DNA from: Candidatus Lindowbacteria bacterium RIFCSPLOWO2_12_FULL_62_27
GTDB taxonomy: Bacteria; Lindowbacteria; 2-12-FULL-62-27
Direction of reading: 5' to 3'
Assembly: GCA_001784175.1 (NCBI GenBank)
Contig: MFPR01000006.1
Span: forward strand, 1-64,000
Length of the DNA: 64,000 nt
Each line of letters starts with the position of its first letter. Position 1 is the stretch's first letter. A program made the translations under genes and the position numbers. The notes beneath the pieces are model-generated. The model did no database searches, was not told where the DNA came from, and saw nothing but the letters and a program-made list of their open reading frames with translations. Below are positions 30,023 through 42,725 of this stretch, in pieces.

Positions 30023-32803
30023 TCACTTCACCGTGAGAAAGTCTCTCATCATGTCCGTCCGTTGCTTCCCGCGGTGGTCCTTGTCCATGATGTTCAAGAG
30101 ATCGTTCATAGACCGCAGCCGCCGATTTTTCCGCAGTGCCAAGAGCGCCTCTTTCTCGTCCCTTCTCAGAAACGGGATCGCGTTGATCCGTTCGTCCGAG
30201 GCCGATGTGAGGTTCAGAGGCGTTCCCCAGTCCCTCAGATACCCCGGGTCGACCGTGACCGTCCGGTCGCCGGTGACGTACAGAACCTGGCGGAACTGAT
30301 CCGGGAGCTTCTCCGAGTACTTGGTTTCAGTTGTCTCGTAGTACCGTTTCACGTCCTCCAGGAACGCATCGACCGACTCGAACGCTCCGACCTTGTGCCG
30401 GCGCATCATGATATAGAAAACCCACCATGGCGCCTTCACCCGGGCGATCAAGTCGTACTGAGACGCGTGGTTGAGGTCGAGCCGGTCCGGCACGGAAACA
30501 GCGGCCGCCAACTGCGCGGCGTAATACTCATGAACGGCCGTTTGAAAAGTCCTGTCGAGCGCGGGATTTCCGAGGGAGATGAAGTCCAGCCATGTGACGA
30601 CCCCGGACTTGCTTTGCGAGTTCAGGACGTCCTCCAGCGTCCGAAACGGTCCGCTCGTTTTCCGTCTTGCCAGAAGCACCTCCGCGTCCCGTTGCCGGAT
30701 CAGCGATATGGGCAAGAGAGCTGGCAGGTCGGCCGCATTGATGTTGACGCGGCTGTATATTCCGGCATCCTGCGGGTCCGGCGGCGCAACTTCCCGGGAT
30801 TCGACTTTCAGTTGCGGCAAAATTTCCTCGGAAAGCTTGCCCGTCCAGCTGAGGACGGCCCGAACATCCCTCGTGTCTCTGAATGCCCCGTGATTCGTGC
30901 GGAACGAGATGAGGTAATGGGCGCGTTCAGCATTCATTTTCCGAATCTTGACCAAGTCCGAAAACCCGGCGGAATTGGCGTCCAGGACGATGTCCGCCGA
31001 TTTCTCGTAACGAACCCAGCGCGCCCTGTGGATGAGCTGGTCCGCATAATATCGATCGACCGCTTTCCGGTACTCGCGGTCAAGGCCGGTGTCTCCGAGG
31101 GATACAAAATCCATCCATGGTGTCGACCCTGTTTGAACCAAGGCGGCCGGCATCGCCTCCATAATGTCCTGCAGGGTGCGGAAGGCGCCGGCGGCCATGC
31201 GTTGCCTGATGATTTTTGGCACAGATTTCTCCGAAATGAACGGCGTGGACATCAGTTCCCCCTCGCCGGCCCGGTTGATGTCGACGCGGCGGTATCGCTT
31301 GAGAAACTCCGCATCCGGCGGCGCTGCGTCGGGCGTTTCGACTTTCAGGCGCGACAGAACGCCGGAGAGCGTCGCGGACAGGCTGGTCATCATGGAGAGA
31401 ACGACTTCAACCTGCCGGACATCTTTGAACGCCCCCCGGTTATGCCGCCATGCGAGCAGAAAGAGCGCGCGTTTCTCACCCATGCCCGGGATTTTTACCA
31501 GATCCTGAAATCCGGCCGCATTCGCGTCGATCAACACGTCGCCTTCTTGAGGCGGCCTCAGTCCAACCCACCCCCAATACACCAGCGCGGCCACGCCGAC
31601 GACGGCTGCAAACTTGCCGGCCATCCGGACGGCTTGACGGCGAAAGCGGCGTCTTAGTGCGATGGACTCCCGCGACACGATCAACTTGCAGTGCGGCAGA
31701 GCTTCCGCCGAAACAAGCCCGCAGGCCCGGCAATATCCCCCGGCCGTGACGGATCCCGAGCATTCCGCGCAGACGGCGTCTCCGACGCCGGCCGCCGCCC
31801 TCCCCACCCCGCAGGCCCGCCGGCTCGATGCGCCGCCCTGATGGACCAGGCCGAGATAGCGCGTTTTCTTCAACACGCCCTGCTCATCCACCACCGCCCA
31901 TCTTTTGACAAACGGCAAATACACAATGCCGTCCAGCGCGTACCGGCGCGACGGATCGAACGCTTCGGCCGGAAGTGTCTCCCGGTCAGAAACGGCTTGC
32001 GCGAGGTCCCCCGCCGTCTGATACCGGTGCGCCGGGTTGCGCTGCAGCAGCCGGTCCACCACGCGCGCCAGGCCGTCGGGCGCGTCCGGATGGACGTCCA
32101 GCACGGAGGGCGGCTGTGACGTGGGGTCGATGATCTGCCGGATGAGACTGACCTGATTCTCGCCCTCGTAAGGAAGCCGGCCGGTCAGCATCTGAAATCC
32201 GAGAATGCCCAATGACCAAAGATCGGCCCGCGCGTCCACGGCCTTGCTGCCCGCCGCGCCGAACTGCTCGGGCGCCATGTAGGCCGGCGTCCCCATGTGC
32301 TGGCCGGTCATGGTCAGCGTGATTTCGTCCACGAGCTTGGCGATGCCGAAATCGATCATCTTGACCTCGCCCTGTTTCGTCAGGATGATGTTCCTGGGCG
32401 AAACGTCCCGGTGAATCACGCCCTGCCGGTGGGCGTAGGCGAGGATGTCCGCGGTGTCGCGCAGAATGCGCGCCGCAAGTTCCGGCGGCAGGGGCCCCGC
32501 GTGCCGGGACATCAGACTGTCCAGTCCTTCGGCGTCAATGAACTCCATCGCAAGGTATCGGTGTCCTTCTGATTCCCCCTCGTCGTAGAGCTGCGGGATG
32601 CCGGGATGGGAGAGCCGGCGGAGGGACGCGCACTCGCGGGAGAAGCGTTCCCGGAACCGTTCGTTGCGGCTGAGATGTTCGGGCAGGATCTTCAGCGCGA
32701 CCGTCCGGCCGCCGGCATCCTCGGCGAGATGGACAACACCCATGCCGCCGTGGCCGAGTTCTCTCAGAAGCTTATAGGGTCCAAACGCGCCGGCGGCTGT
32801 CAT
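30023..32803 (-). CDS. Ser/Thr protein kinase fused to helix-hairpin-helix repeats
   Basis: 926 aa. Residues about 9-270 are a Hanks-type kinase (LGHGGMGVVHLAED, catalytic HRDVSPRN, DFG in IDFGIAK, activation loop GTPAYMAPEQ). Next come a short zinc ribbon (CAECSG...CRACG) and a transmembrane helix (about 400-415). Then several ComEA-like HhH units follow, such as DANAAGFQDLVKIPGMGEKR. Placing ComEA-like modules, normally DNA-binding, after a membrane helix is unusual: they would be outside the cytoplasm. It follows the nucleotidylyltransferase gene by 7 bp. Confidence 0.85.
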   Translation of the reverse strand: MTAAGAFGPYKLLRELGHGGMGVVHLAEDAGGRTVALKILPEHLSRNERFRERFSRECASLRRLSHPGIPQLYDEGESEGHRYLAMEFIDAEGLDSLMSRHAGPLPPELAARILRDTADILAYAHRQGVIHRDVSPRNIILTKQGEVKMIDFGIAKLVDEITLTMTGQHMGTPAYMAPEQFGAAGSKAVDARADLWSLGILGFQMLTGRLPYEGENQVSLIRQIIDPTSQPPSVLDVHPDAPDGLARVVDRLLQRNPAHRYQTAGDLAQAVSDRETLPAEAFDPSRRYALDGIVYLPFVKRWAVVDEQGVLKKTRYLGLVHQGGASSRRACGVGRAAAGVGDAVCAECSGSVTAGGYCRACGLVSAEALPHCKLIVSRESIALRRRFRRQAVRMAGKFAAVVGVAALVYWGWVGLRPPQEGDVLIDANAAGFQDLVKIPGMGEKRALFLLAWRHNRGAFKDVRQVEVVLSMMTSLSATLSGVLSRLKVETPDAAPPDAEFLKRYRRVDINRAGEGELMSTPFISEKSVPKIIRQRMAAGAFRTLQDIMEAMPAALVQTGSTPWMDFVSLGDTGLDREYRKAVDRYYADQLIHRARWVRYEKSADIVLDANSAGFSDLVKIRKMNAERAHYLISFRTNHGAFRDTRDVRAVLSWTGKLSEEILPQLKVESREVAPPDPQDAGIYSRVNINAADLPALLPISLIRQRDAEVLLARRKTSGPFRTLEDVLNSQSKSGVVTWLDFISLGNPALDRTFQTAVHEYYAAQLAAAVSVPDRLDLNHASQYDLIARVKAPWWVFYIMMRRHKVGAFESVDAFLEDVKRYYETTETKYSEKLPDQFRQVLYVTGDRTVTVDPGYLRDWGTPLNLTSASDERINAIPFLRRDEKEALLALRKNRRLRSMNDLLNIMDKDHRGKQRTDMMRDFLTVK

Positions 32804-32810
32804 TATGAAA

Positions 32811-33872
32811 TTAAAGCTGAATTTCCCCCTGGTCGCCCAGCATGAGCCGGTAGCTGCCTTCGCGGCTTCCGTCCCGCACGATCCGCACGCCCCGGCCGAG
32901 TAGGCTGTCAGTGAGGGGGCGCGGGAGATTGAACAGCTCGACGTCCTCCATCAGGATGCTGTGATGGATTTCGCTGCGGATGATCCGCGCGTTCGAAGAG
33001 ATGGACGTGAACGGCCCGAGCGTGGCGTCCTCGAGGAAACAGTTCTCCCCGACGACACAGGGACCCGTGACGCGGCACCGCACGAGCCGGGTGCCGGCGC
33101 CAATCCGTACCGGCCCCCGGATTTCACACTGGTCGGTCGACCCGCGGATATCGTCGTCGCTCATTTCTTTCAGGACAAACCGGTTGGCCTCGAGAAGGTC
33201 CTCCTTCTTGCCGGTGTCTTTCCACCACTGCTCGATTTTCCGGTAGACGACTTTTTGCCCGGACTCGAGCAGGACCTGGATCGCCTCCGTGATTTCGAGT
33301 TCCCCGCGCCCCGACGGCTTCAGTTTCGGGATCGCTTCGAAAATCGCGGCGCTGAACAGATACACGCCCACCAGCGCCAAATTCGACGGCGGATATTTCG
33401 GTTTCTCAATCAGCCGCACGATCCGGTCTCCCGCAAGCTCCACCACGCCGAAGGCCGAAGGGTTGGGCACCGGCGCAAGGAGCAGGAGCGCGCCCGGCCG
33501 GTCCCGCTCAAATTGCGCGACCAGCGGCCCGAGCGGGTCCTTGATGAGATTGTCGCCGAGAAACATGAGAAAGGGTTCGCCGCCGAGATACGCTTTCGCG
33601 GTCCAGACCGCATGGGCCAAGCCCAGCGGCGCCTCCTGCGGGAGATACGTGACCTCGAGCCCGAACGCCGACCCGTCGCCCACGGCGGCTCGAATGTCCG
33701 CCGCCGTGTCGCCGACGATCATGCCGACCTGCCGGATTCCCGCTTGCGCGAGGGCTTCGAGCCCGTACGCGAGGATCGGTTTGTTGGCGATGGGAATGAG
33801 TTGTTTTGCCGACGTGTGAGTGATGGGCCGAAGCCGCGTCCCTTTCCCGCCGGCCAGCACGAGCCCTTTCAT
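32811..33872 (-). CDS. Glucose-1-phosphate thymidylyltransferase (long form)
   Basis: 353 aa, beginning MKGLVLAGGKGTRLRPITH, the nucleotidyltransferase signature. EKPKYPP and the WWKDTGKKEDLLEANR segment place it with the long RmlA/RfbA-like enzymes that carry a C-terminal left-handed beta-helix (hexapeptide-like repeats at about 240-320). It makes dTDP-glucose or a related sugar nucleotide for surface polysaccharide. The exact sugar and nucleotide are not certain. Confidence 0.85.
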   Translation of the reverse strand: MKGLVLAGGKGTRLRPITHTSAKQLIPIANKPILAYGLEALAQAGIRQVGMIVGDTAADIRAAVGDGSAFGLEVTYLPQEAPLGLAHAVWTAKAYLGGEPFLMFLGDNLIKDPLGPLVAQFERDRPGALLLLAPVPNPSAFGVVELAGDRIVRLIEKPKYPPSNLALVGVYLFSAAIFEAIPKLKPSGRGELEITEAIQVLLESGQKVVYRKIEQWWKDTGKKEDLLEANRFVLKEMSDDDIRGSTDQCEIRGPVRIGAGTRLVRCRVTGPCVVGENCFLEDATLGPFTSISSNARIIRSEIHHSILMEDVELFNLPRPLTDSLLGRGVRIVRDGSREGSYRLMLGDQGEIQL

Positions 33873-33964
33873 CGAGGCGATCTAAAATGCTTTTCACCGG
33901 AAATTCAAGGGAAACGGCGCAAATCGGTCACCCCCTCTTGGGGGGTCTCTTTTCGTCCCGCGTC

Positions 33965-33993
33965 TTGACATACAGGCCAAGTCGGATCATAAT
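33965..33993 (+). promoter_or_regulatory. Sigma-70 promoter for the S1/upp/ATP synthase run
   Basis: TTGACA (33965-33970), exactly 17 bp, then CATAAT (33988-33993). It lies about 43 bp before the S1-domain gene and points into the long plus-strand run of closely packed genes. Confidence 0.75.
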
Positions 33994-34035
33994 TCATGAT
34001 TTTAACCTATCGAAATCGCAAAGGAGTGAGGTCGA

Positions 34036-34443
34036 GTGGGCAGCGGTACAGTGATGGTCGGGGACGTGGTGGAGGCGGAAGTGGTGAAAGTCGCCGAAAT
34101 CGGGTTCTTCGTGAAACTCCCCACCGGGCAGGAAGGCCTGGTGCATGTTTCGCAGATCGCCAACGAATTCGTCAAGAACGTCGGGGACTACGCGAAGCTT
34201 GGAGACAAGTTTCAGGTCAAGGTCGTCCAGACCCGCGGCGGCCGGCTGGAGTTGTCGGCCAAGGTCGTGGAGCCGTTGAAGAAGAAATTCGGGTCCGCGA
34301 GCGCCGAGCAGAATGCGCAGGATGCGTTTGAGGACAAGCTGAAAAAATTCATGATCATGTCGGAGCGCGCCCAGGCGGACTTGCGCCGCAACCGGGAGGC
34401 GCGGCGGACGGGCAAGAAGATCAGCCGGTTTCGCCGAGGGTGA
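34036..34443 (+). CDS. S1 RNA-binding domain protein
   Basis: 135 aa from a GTG at 34036 preceded by AAGGAG. Residues about 5-75 form an S1 domain (VGDVVEAEVVKVAEIGFFVKLPTGQEGLVHVSQI), followed by a basic tail. It resembles the YabR-type single-S1 proteins. It overlaps the next gene by 4 bp. An RNA-binding or translation-related role is inferred. Confidence 0.85.
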   Translation: MGSGTVMVGDVVEAEVVKVAEIGFFVKLPTGQEGLVHVSQIANEFVKNVGDYAKLGDKFQVKVVQTRGGRLELSAKVVEPLKKKFGSASAEQNAQDAFEDKLKKFMIMSERAQADLRRNREARRTGKKISRFRRG

Positions 34444-35003
34444 TCCTGGAGAAGGTCGTCGCGGCTCAGCTCGCGCGATCGCGCGTGCAGCCCTTTCAGG
34501 TCGCGCGCCGGTGTCCGGCCGGATATCCGATGGTGATCGAATGCGATCCCCTCCCGACCCCCTCCGAAGGCCGCGACCCGGGCCGCGTATTCACGACCCT
34601 GTACTGGCTCACCTGCCCGGAACTCATCCGGCATGTGGGCGGGCATGAATCTACGGGCGCGATCGGGCGCATGGAAAATTGGGTCGCGCAAAATCCAGCC
34701 GCCCGACAGGCGCTGGAGGCGCAGCACCTCCGATATTCGGAAGAGCGCCGCCGGCGCATCGGCGCGGCCCGGCTTCGGGCGCTGGCCGATGATCACCCGA
34801 AACTTGCCGCGTCGCTGGCGCAGACAGGGATTGGCGGCGTGTCGGGGGGAACACACTTGAAGTGCCTGCACGCGCATGCGGCGTATCATCTGGTGCAGGA
34901 GGACCATCCGGTGTTTCTCACGCATCCGGAGCTGTTGACAGACATTTCCGAATGCCGCCGGTGCGACCGGCTCGTCGCCGAAGGAGCGTCCCATGGCGTT
35001 TAA
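34440..35003 (+). CDS. DUF501 family protein
   Basis: 187 aa from a GTG overlapping the previous stop. It has the family landmarks: a CPAGYPMVI-like N-terminal segment, TTLYWLTCPELIR, a central GRMENW region and GIGGVSGGTHLKCLHAHAAYHL. Scattered Cys/His suggest metal binding. The function is unknown. DUF501 often sits beside an S1/DivIC-type gene, as here. It overlaps upp by 11 bp. Confidence 0.85.
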   Translation: MILEKVVAAQLARSRVQPFQVARRCPAGYPMVIECDPLPTPSEGRDPGRVFTTLYWLTCPELIRHVGGHESTGAIGRMENWVAQNPAARQALEAQHLRYSEERRRRIGAARLRALADDHPKLAASLAQTGIGGVSGGTHLKCLHAHAAYHLVQEDHPVFLTHPELLTDISECRRCDRLVAEGASHGV

Positions 35004-35628
35004 GGGCCTTCACACCATTTCGCATCCTCTCATTCATGAAAAACTCACCACCCTGCGGGACCGCCGGACGCCCAACCGGGAGTTCCGCCAGCTCATCGCG
35101 GAAATCTCGGCCCTCATGGTTTTCGAAATGACCCAGCGATTCCCCACGCGGTCCGTCCGGGTCGAGACGCCGCTGCGCACGGCCACGGGATGCCGGCTCG
35201 CGCGGCCCATTGCGCTCGTGCCGATCTGGCGCGCCGGGCTTGGCATGCTCGAGGGCGTCCACCGGTTGATCCCGTCCGCCGGCGTCGGGCATATCGGAAT
35301 TTACAGGGATGAAGTCTCCCTTCAGCCGGTCGAATATTTCTGCAAGCTCCCGCCCAACCTCGACGAGGCCGAGACGATCGTGATGGATCCGATGCTCGCC
35401 ACGGGCGGATCGGCCGCGCACGCGGTCAGCCTCTGCAAACGCGCCGGCGCAAAACATATATCCTTCTTGTGCCTGCTGGCCGCGCCGGAAGGCTGCCGTA
35501 AATTTTTTTCGGATCATCCCGCCACGCCGGTCTTCACGGCCAGCCTCGATCAGCGCCTCAACTCCCGCGGATACATTCTGCCCGGTCTCGGCGACGCGGG
35601 CGACCGGCTCTACGGGACGGAGAAATAA
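34993..35628 (+). CDS. upp: Uracil phosphoribosyltransferase
   Basis: 211 aa, usual length. The PRPP-binding loop VMDPMLATGGSA and the C-terminal uracil-site region YILPGLGDAGDRLYGT are present. It converts uracil and PRPP to UMP in salvage. It is followed 2 bp later by the ATP synthase delta gene. Confidence 0.95.
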   Translation: MAFKGLHTISHPLIHEKLTTLRDRRTPNREFRQLIAEISALMVFEMTQRFPTRSVRVETPLRTATGCRLARPIALVPIWRAGLGMLEGVHRLIPSAGVGHIGIYRDEVSLQPVEYFCKLPPNLDEAETIVMDPMLATGGSAAHAVSLCKRAGAKHISFLCLLAAPEGCRKFFSDHPATPVFTASLDQRLNSRGYILPGLGDAGDRLYGTEK

Positions 35629-35630
35629 CC

Positions 35631-36179
35631 GTGGGGGCCGCCGGCGGAGTCCTCGCGCTCGCCCGCCGGTACGCGCGCGGGCTGGCCGAGGCGGCGCCCA
35701 AGGATCTCGGGCGGGCCGCCGCCGCGCTCGACGGCTGGCGTGAAACCTTGCGGTACTCTCCGGATCTGTCCTCGATCCTCTCCGATCCGCGCCTGCCCAA
35801 ACCCGCGCGGGCGGCCATCGCGCGCGATCTGTTCGGCCGGCTGGACGCGCCCGTCCCGCTGTTGAATCTGGTCGGCCTTCTGATTGAGGAAAATCGCTTT
35901 GAACTTCTTTCGCCGCTCCACGAGGCTTTTGTCCGCGAGCGGGAGAAGCGGGAGGGTATCCTCCATATTATCGTGGAGACCGCCGCGTCCCTGGCGGACC
36001 AGGGCCGCGAGCGAATCCGGAGCCGGCTGGCCGAGAGCCTCCGGCGGCACATCCGGATCGAGGAGCGCGTCCGGCCGGAGCTTTTGGCCGGCGTCAATCT
36101 CCGGATCGGCAGCCGTGTATGGTACGGCAGCGCCAAACACCAGATCGACCAGCTATTCAGATTTCACATATCGGAATGA
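35631..36179 (+). CDS. atpH: ATP synthase subunit delta
   Basis: 182 aa from GTG. It has an N-terminal ARRYARGLAEAA motif and a C-terminal RPELLAGVNLRIGSRVWYGSAKHQIDQL segment, the OSCP/delta signature. It connects F1 to the peripheral stalk. The a, c and b subunit genes are not upstream, so the F0 genes are encoded elsewhere. Confidence 0.92.
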   Translation: MGAAGGVLALARRYARGLAEAAPKDLGRAAAALDGWRETLRYSPDLSSILSDPRLPKPARAAIARDLFGRLDAPVPLLNLVGLLIEENRFELLSPLHEAFVREREKREGILHIIVETAASLADQGRERIRSRLAESLRRHIRIEERVRPELLAGVNLRIGSRVWYGSAKHQIDQLFRFHISE

Positions 36180-36191
36180 GGTGAACTGAGC

Positions 36192-37706
<1,515 letters not shown>

Positions 37707-37711
37707 TACCG

Positions 37712-40001
<2,290 letters not shown>

Positions 40002-40009
40002 GTCGCGCC

Positions 40010-40414
40010 TTGAAGCCCTACACCCTCCGGATCGTGACGCCGACCCGGGAAGTCTTCAACGCCGACGTCGAACACGTCCGGCTGCCGGGGCTGCAGGGAT
40101 ATTTCGGCGTGTGGGCGAGCCACGCGCCCTTCCTGGCGATCCTCGACGTCGGCGCGGCGGAATTTCGCGCCGGAACGGGCACACGATATCTGAGTCTTTC
40201 CGGCGGCTACGCCGAGGTGCTCGGCAACCGCGTCACGGTGATCGCACGAAGCGCCGAGTACGTGGAGGAGATCGACGCCAAGCGCGCCGAATCCGCCCGA
40301 AAGCGCGCCGCCGACCGGTTGATGGCGCACGACCCCGGGACCGATCTTGCGCGCGCGCAGGCGGCGCTGCGCCGGTCGATCCTGCGGCTGAATCTGTCGA
40401 GGACCGCGCGATGA
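40010..40414 (+). CDS. atpC: ATP synthase subunit epsilon
   Basis: 134 aa from a TTG at 40010, 8 bp after atpD. This start is chosen because the product then begins with the family sequence LRIVTPTREVFNADVEHVRLPG. A beta-sandwich with GYFGVWASHAPFLA is followed by two C-terminal helices. It overlaps the next gene by 4 bp. Confidence 0.93.
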   Translation: MKPYTLRIVTPTREVFNADVEHVRLPGLQGYFGVWASHAPFLAILDVGAAEFRAGTGTRYLSLSGGYAEVLGNRVTVIARSAEYVEEIDAKRAESARKRAADRLMAHDPGTDLARAQAALRRSILRLNLSRTAR

Positions 40415-41103
40415 TCGCGGGCCGGATGGCGCCGGCGGGTGTTTTCCTACTCGTCCTGGTTCTTGCGCTCCCCGTCGATGCGGATGACACGAAGGCCGAT
40501 GCGCCGCAGGGGGCCACCACGCCGACGCCGGGAGAATCGAAGGAGGATTACGAATTCCGGATGATGCGTTTGAAAATGATGAACGACGACCTCGGACCTC
40601 GCTTCGACTCGGCCGCCCATCCGACCCCGCCTCGCCGGGGCGGCTACAAGGTCGGCCAGCGGGTCGTCTACACCGTCTGGGTCGACAACGACGATCCGAG
40701 CGACGGCATGCGCGATGTCGTCATCGGCATGTTTCCCCTCCCGCCCCACCTGAAACTCGATCTTTCGCCGGACCAGCCGGCCTACGGCAGCATTTTCACG
40801 GACAGCCGGTTGCCCTTCTATCCGGATCTGCCGGGCCGGTGCGTCGTGTACTATATCTCCCAGTCAGGGGAAACCCTGCCGCTCGTTCGGGGCACTCCGC
40901 CTGAGACGGTCCGGCATGTGATCTGGGTCGTGACCCGTGGAAACGGCGAGCAGGTGGTCGGGCCGCACAACGGGAACGACAACGTTTACGCCTGTGACAA
41001 GCCCGACACCGGCTACGGAGCGGCGGTGGACGGCGATCAGATGTACATGCGATACGCGGCCATCGTGGTCGGCAAGCCGGCCGCGCGCCGGACGAAAAAA
41101 TGA
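40411..41103 (+). CDS. Secreted protein of unknown function
   Basis: 230 aa from an ATG overlapping the atpC stop. A signal peptide (MIAGRMAPAGVFLLVLVLALPVDA) leads to a mature domain with no family I recognise; it contains GQRVVYTVWVDNDDPSDGMRDVVIG and two Cys. It overlaps the TPR lipoprotein gene by 4 bp, so the two are probably made together and may act at the same envelope site. Confidence 0.7.
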   Translation: MIAGRMAPAGVFLLVLVLALPVDADDTKADAPQGATTPTPGESKEDYEFRMMRLKMMNDDLGPRFDSAAHPTPPRRGGYKVGQRVVYTVWVDNDDPSDGMRDVVIGMFPLPPHLKLDLSPDQPAYGSIFTDSRLPFYPDLPGRCVVYYISQSGETLPLVRGTPPETVRHVIWVVTRGNGEQVVGPHNGNDNVYACDKPDTGYGAAVDGDQMYMRYAAIVVGKPAARRTKK

Positions 41104-42725
41104 AAATCGCGCCTCTGTTGGTGGTCGCACTCACACTTGCGGCCTGCACGGCGGCGCCGCCCAGACGGTCGGCGGGTCCCGCGCCGAAGGACCGAATCTC
41201 CGCCGCCGTTGATCCCCTCACCAAAAAATCCGCCGCGCCGACCGCGGAAGCGCGCATGGCCTGGAGCCGGGCGGTCTACGCCTTCGAACTCGGCGATTAT
41301 GGACCGGCCTCCGAACACGCCGCCGCCGCCATCGAGGGCGGCCTCGACAGCCTTGAGACCCGCCTGCTCCATGCCGAGTCCCTCGCCTACGCCGGCCAAC
41401 TGTCGCAGGCGGAGTCGGCGCTCCGGCATCTCGTCCGGCAGTATCCCGCGCCTCCCTCGGCCTTTTTTCTGCTCGGAAAAATCTATCTCATCTGGGGCGA
41501 TCACGAAAAAGCCGAGCACGCGATGACCCGGGCCTTTAACGCCGGCGGGTCCGACGACGAAGCCCTCTACCAGCTCGGTTCCCTCCAGCTTCGGCAGGGA
41601 TCGATCCCGCGCGCCATCGAATCCTTCCGCCAGTATGTAGACCGCCATCCGGAGGACGCCGAGGGCCTCACGCGGTACGCGGTCGCGCTTCTGGACGCGG
41701 GACATACCGCCGATGCGGAGGCTGTGTTGCGGCAGCTTCTCATGGCCGACCCCCGGAACCGGCTGGGCCTTTTTACGCTCGCCCTCATTTCCGAACAGCG
41801 CGGAGAGGCGGACCGGGCCTCGGAATTCTATGACCGGTTTCTCGAACTGGATCCCGACAACACGGAAGTCCTGAGCCAGCGTGCAACGCTGGCGGAGTCG
41901 CGCAAGGAGCTCGACACCGCCATCCGCCTGCGTGAGCGCCTCGCCCGGCAGACGCCCGCGGGCCTGCAGAACCGCTACCGGCTCGGCCAGCTTCTGGTCG
42001 ACGTCGGCCGTGACGACGATGCGGCGAATATTTTTCAGGCGCTGGCCGCGGATTTCCCCGAGCTGGGCCAGCCGTACGTCCAGCTCGGATACATTGAAAT
42101 TCGGCGGCATCACCACGCCGAGGCCATCCGGATGCTGCAGGAAGCGGCGAAACGCTTGAAAGACAACGCGGAGATTTTCAGCCTCATCGGGTTCACGCGC
42201 CTCGCCATGAAAGACGACACCGCCGCCGTCGCGGCCTTCAAGGAGGCGCGCCGGATCGATCCCAGGAACGTGAATATCCTGTTCACGCTGGGCGAAGTCC
42301 AGCAGAAGATCGGAGACTTTGACGGCGCCGTCCGGACCTTCCATGCGCTCCTGACGATCGAGCCGACCCACACGGAGGCCCTGAATTTTCTTGGCTACAT
42401 GTACGCCGAGCGCGGGGTGCGCCTGGTCGAGGCCGAGCGGCTGGTCAAGAAGGCCCTCGAGCGCGAGCCGGCCAACGCCTACTATCTCGACAGCCTCGGC
42501 TGGATCTATTTCAAAAAGGGCAAACTCAAACTCGCGCTCGAGTATATCGACCGCGCGTCCAGGATCCTGACCGATCCCGTCATCTTCGAGCATCTCGCGG
42601 ATGTCCTCGTGGCGCTGGGGTCGATCGACGAGGCCCGCGGATATTATGAGCGTTCGCTCGAAAAAAGCATGAGCGACGCCGTCCGGAACAAACTGCTGCA
42701 GCTCCCTGCTTCGGCCAATCGTTAA
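41100..42725 (+). CDS. TPR-repeat lipoprotein
   Basis: 541 aa. The lipobox LAAC places the lipidated Cys at residue 16. The rest is about ten to twelve tetratricopeptide repeats, ending with the well-conserved FLGYMYAERGVRLVEAERLV and DSLGWIYFKKGKL motifs seen in BamD/PilF-like tetratricopeptide lipoproteins. It is probably an envelope scaffold. It runs directly into ispE. Confidence 0.88.
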   Translation: MKIAPLLVVALTLAACTAAPPRRSAGPAPKDRISAAVDPLTKKSAAPTAEARMAWSRAVYAFELGDYGPASEHAAAAIEGGLDSLETRLLHAESLAYAGQLSQAESALRHLVRQYPAPPSAFFLLGKIYLIWGDHEKAEHAMTRAFNAGGSDDEALYQLGSLQLRQGSIPRAIESFRQYVDRHPEDAEGLTRYAVALLDAGHTADAEAVLRQLLMADPRNRLGLFTLALISEQRGEADRASEFYDRFLELDPDNTEVLSQRATLAESRKELDTAIRLRERLARQTPAGLQNRYRLGQLLVDVGRDDDAANIFQALAADFPELGQPYVQLGYIEIRRHHHAEAIRMLQEAAKRLKDNAEIFSLIGFTRLAMKDDTAAVAAFKEARRIDPRNVNILFTLGEVQQKIGDFDGAVRTFHALLTIEPTHTEALNFLGYMYAERGVRLVEAERLVKKALEREPANAYYLDSLGWIYFKKGKLKLALEYIDRASRILTDPVIFEHLADVLVALGSIDEARGYYERSLEKSMSDAVRNKLLQLPASANR

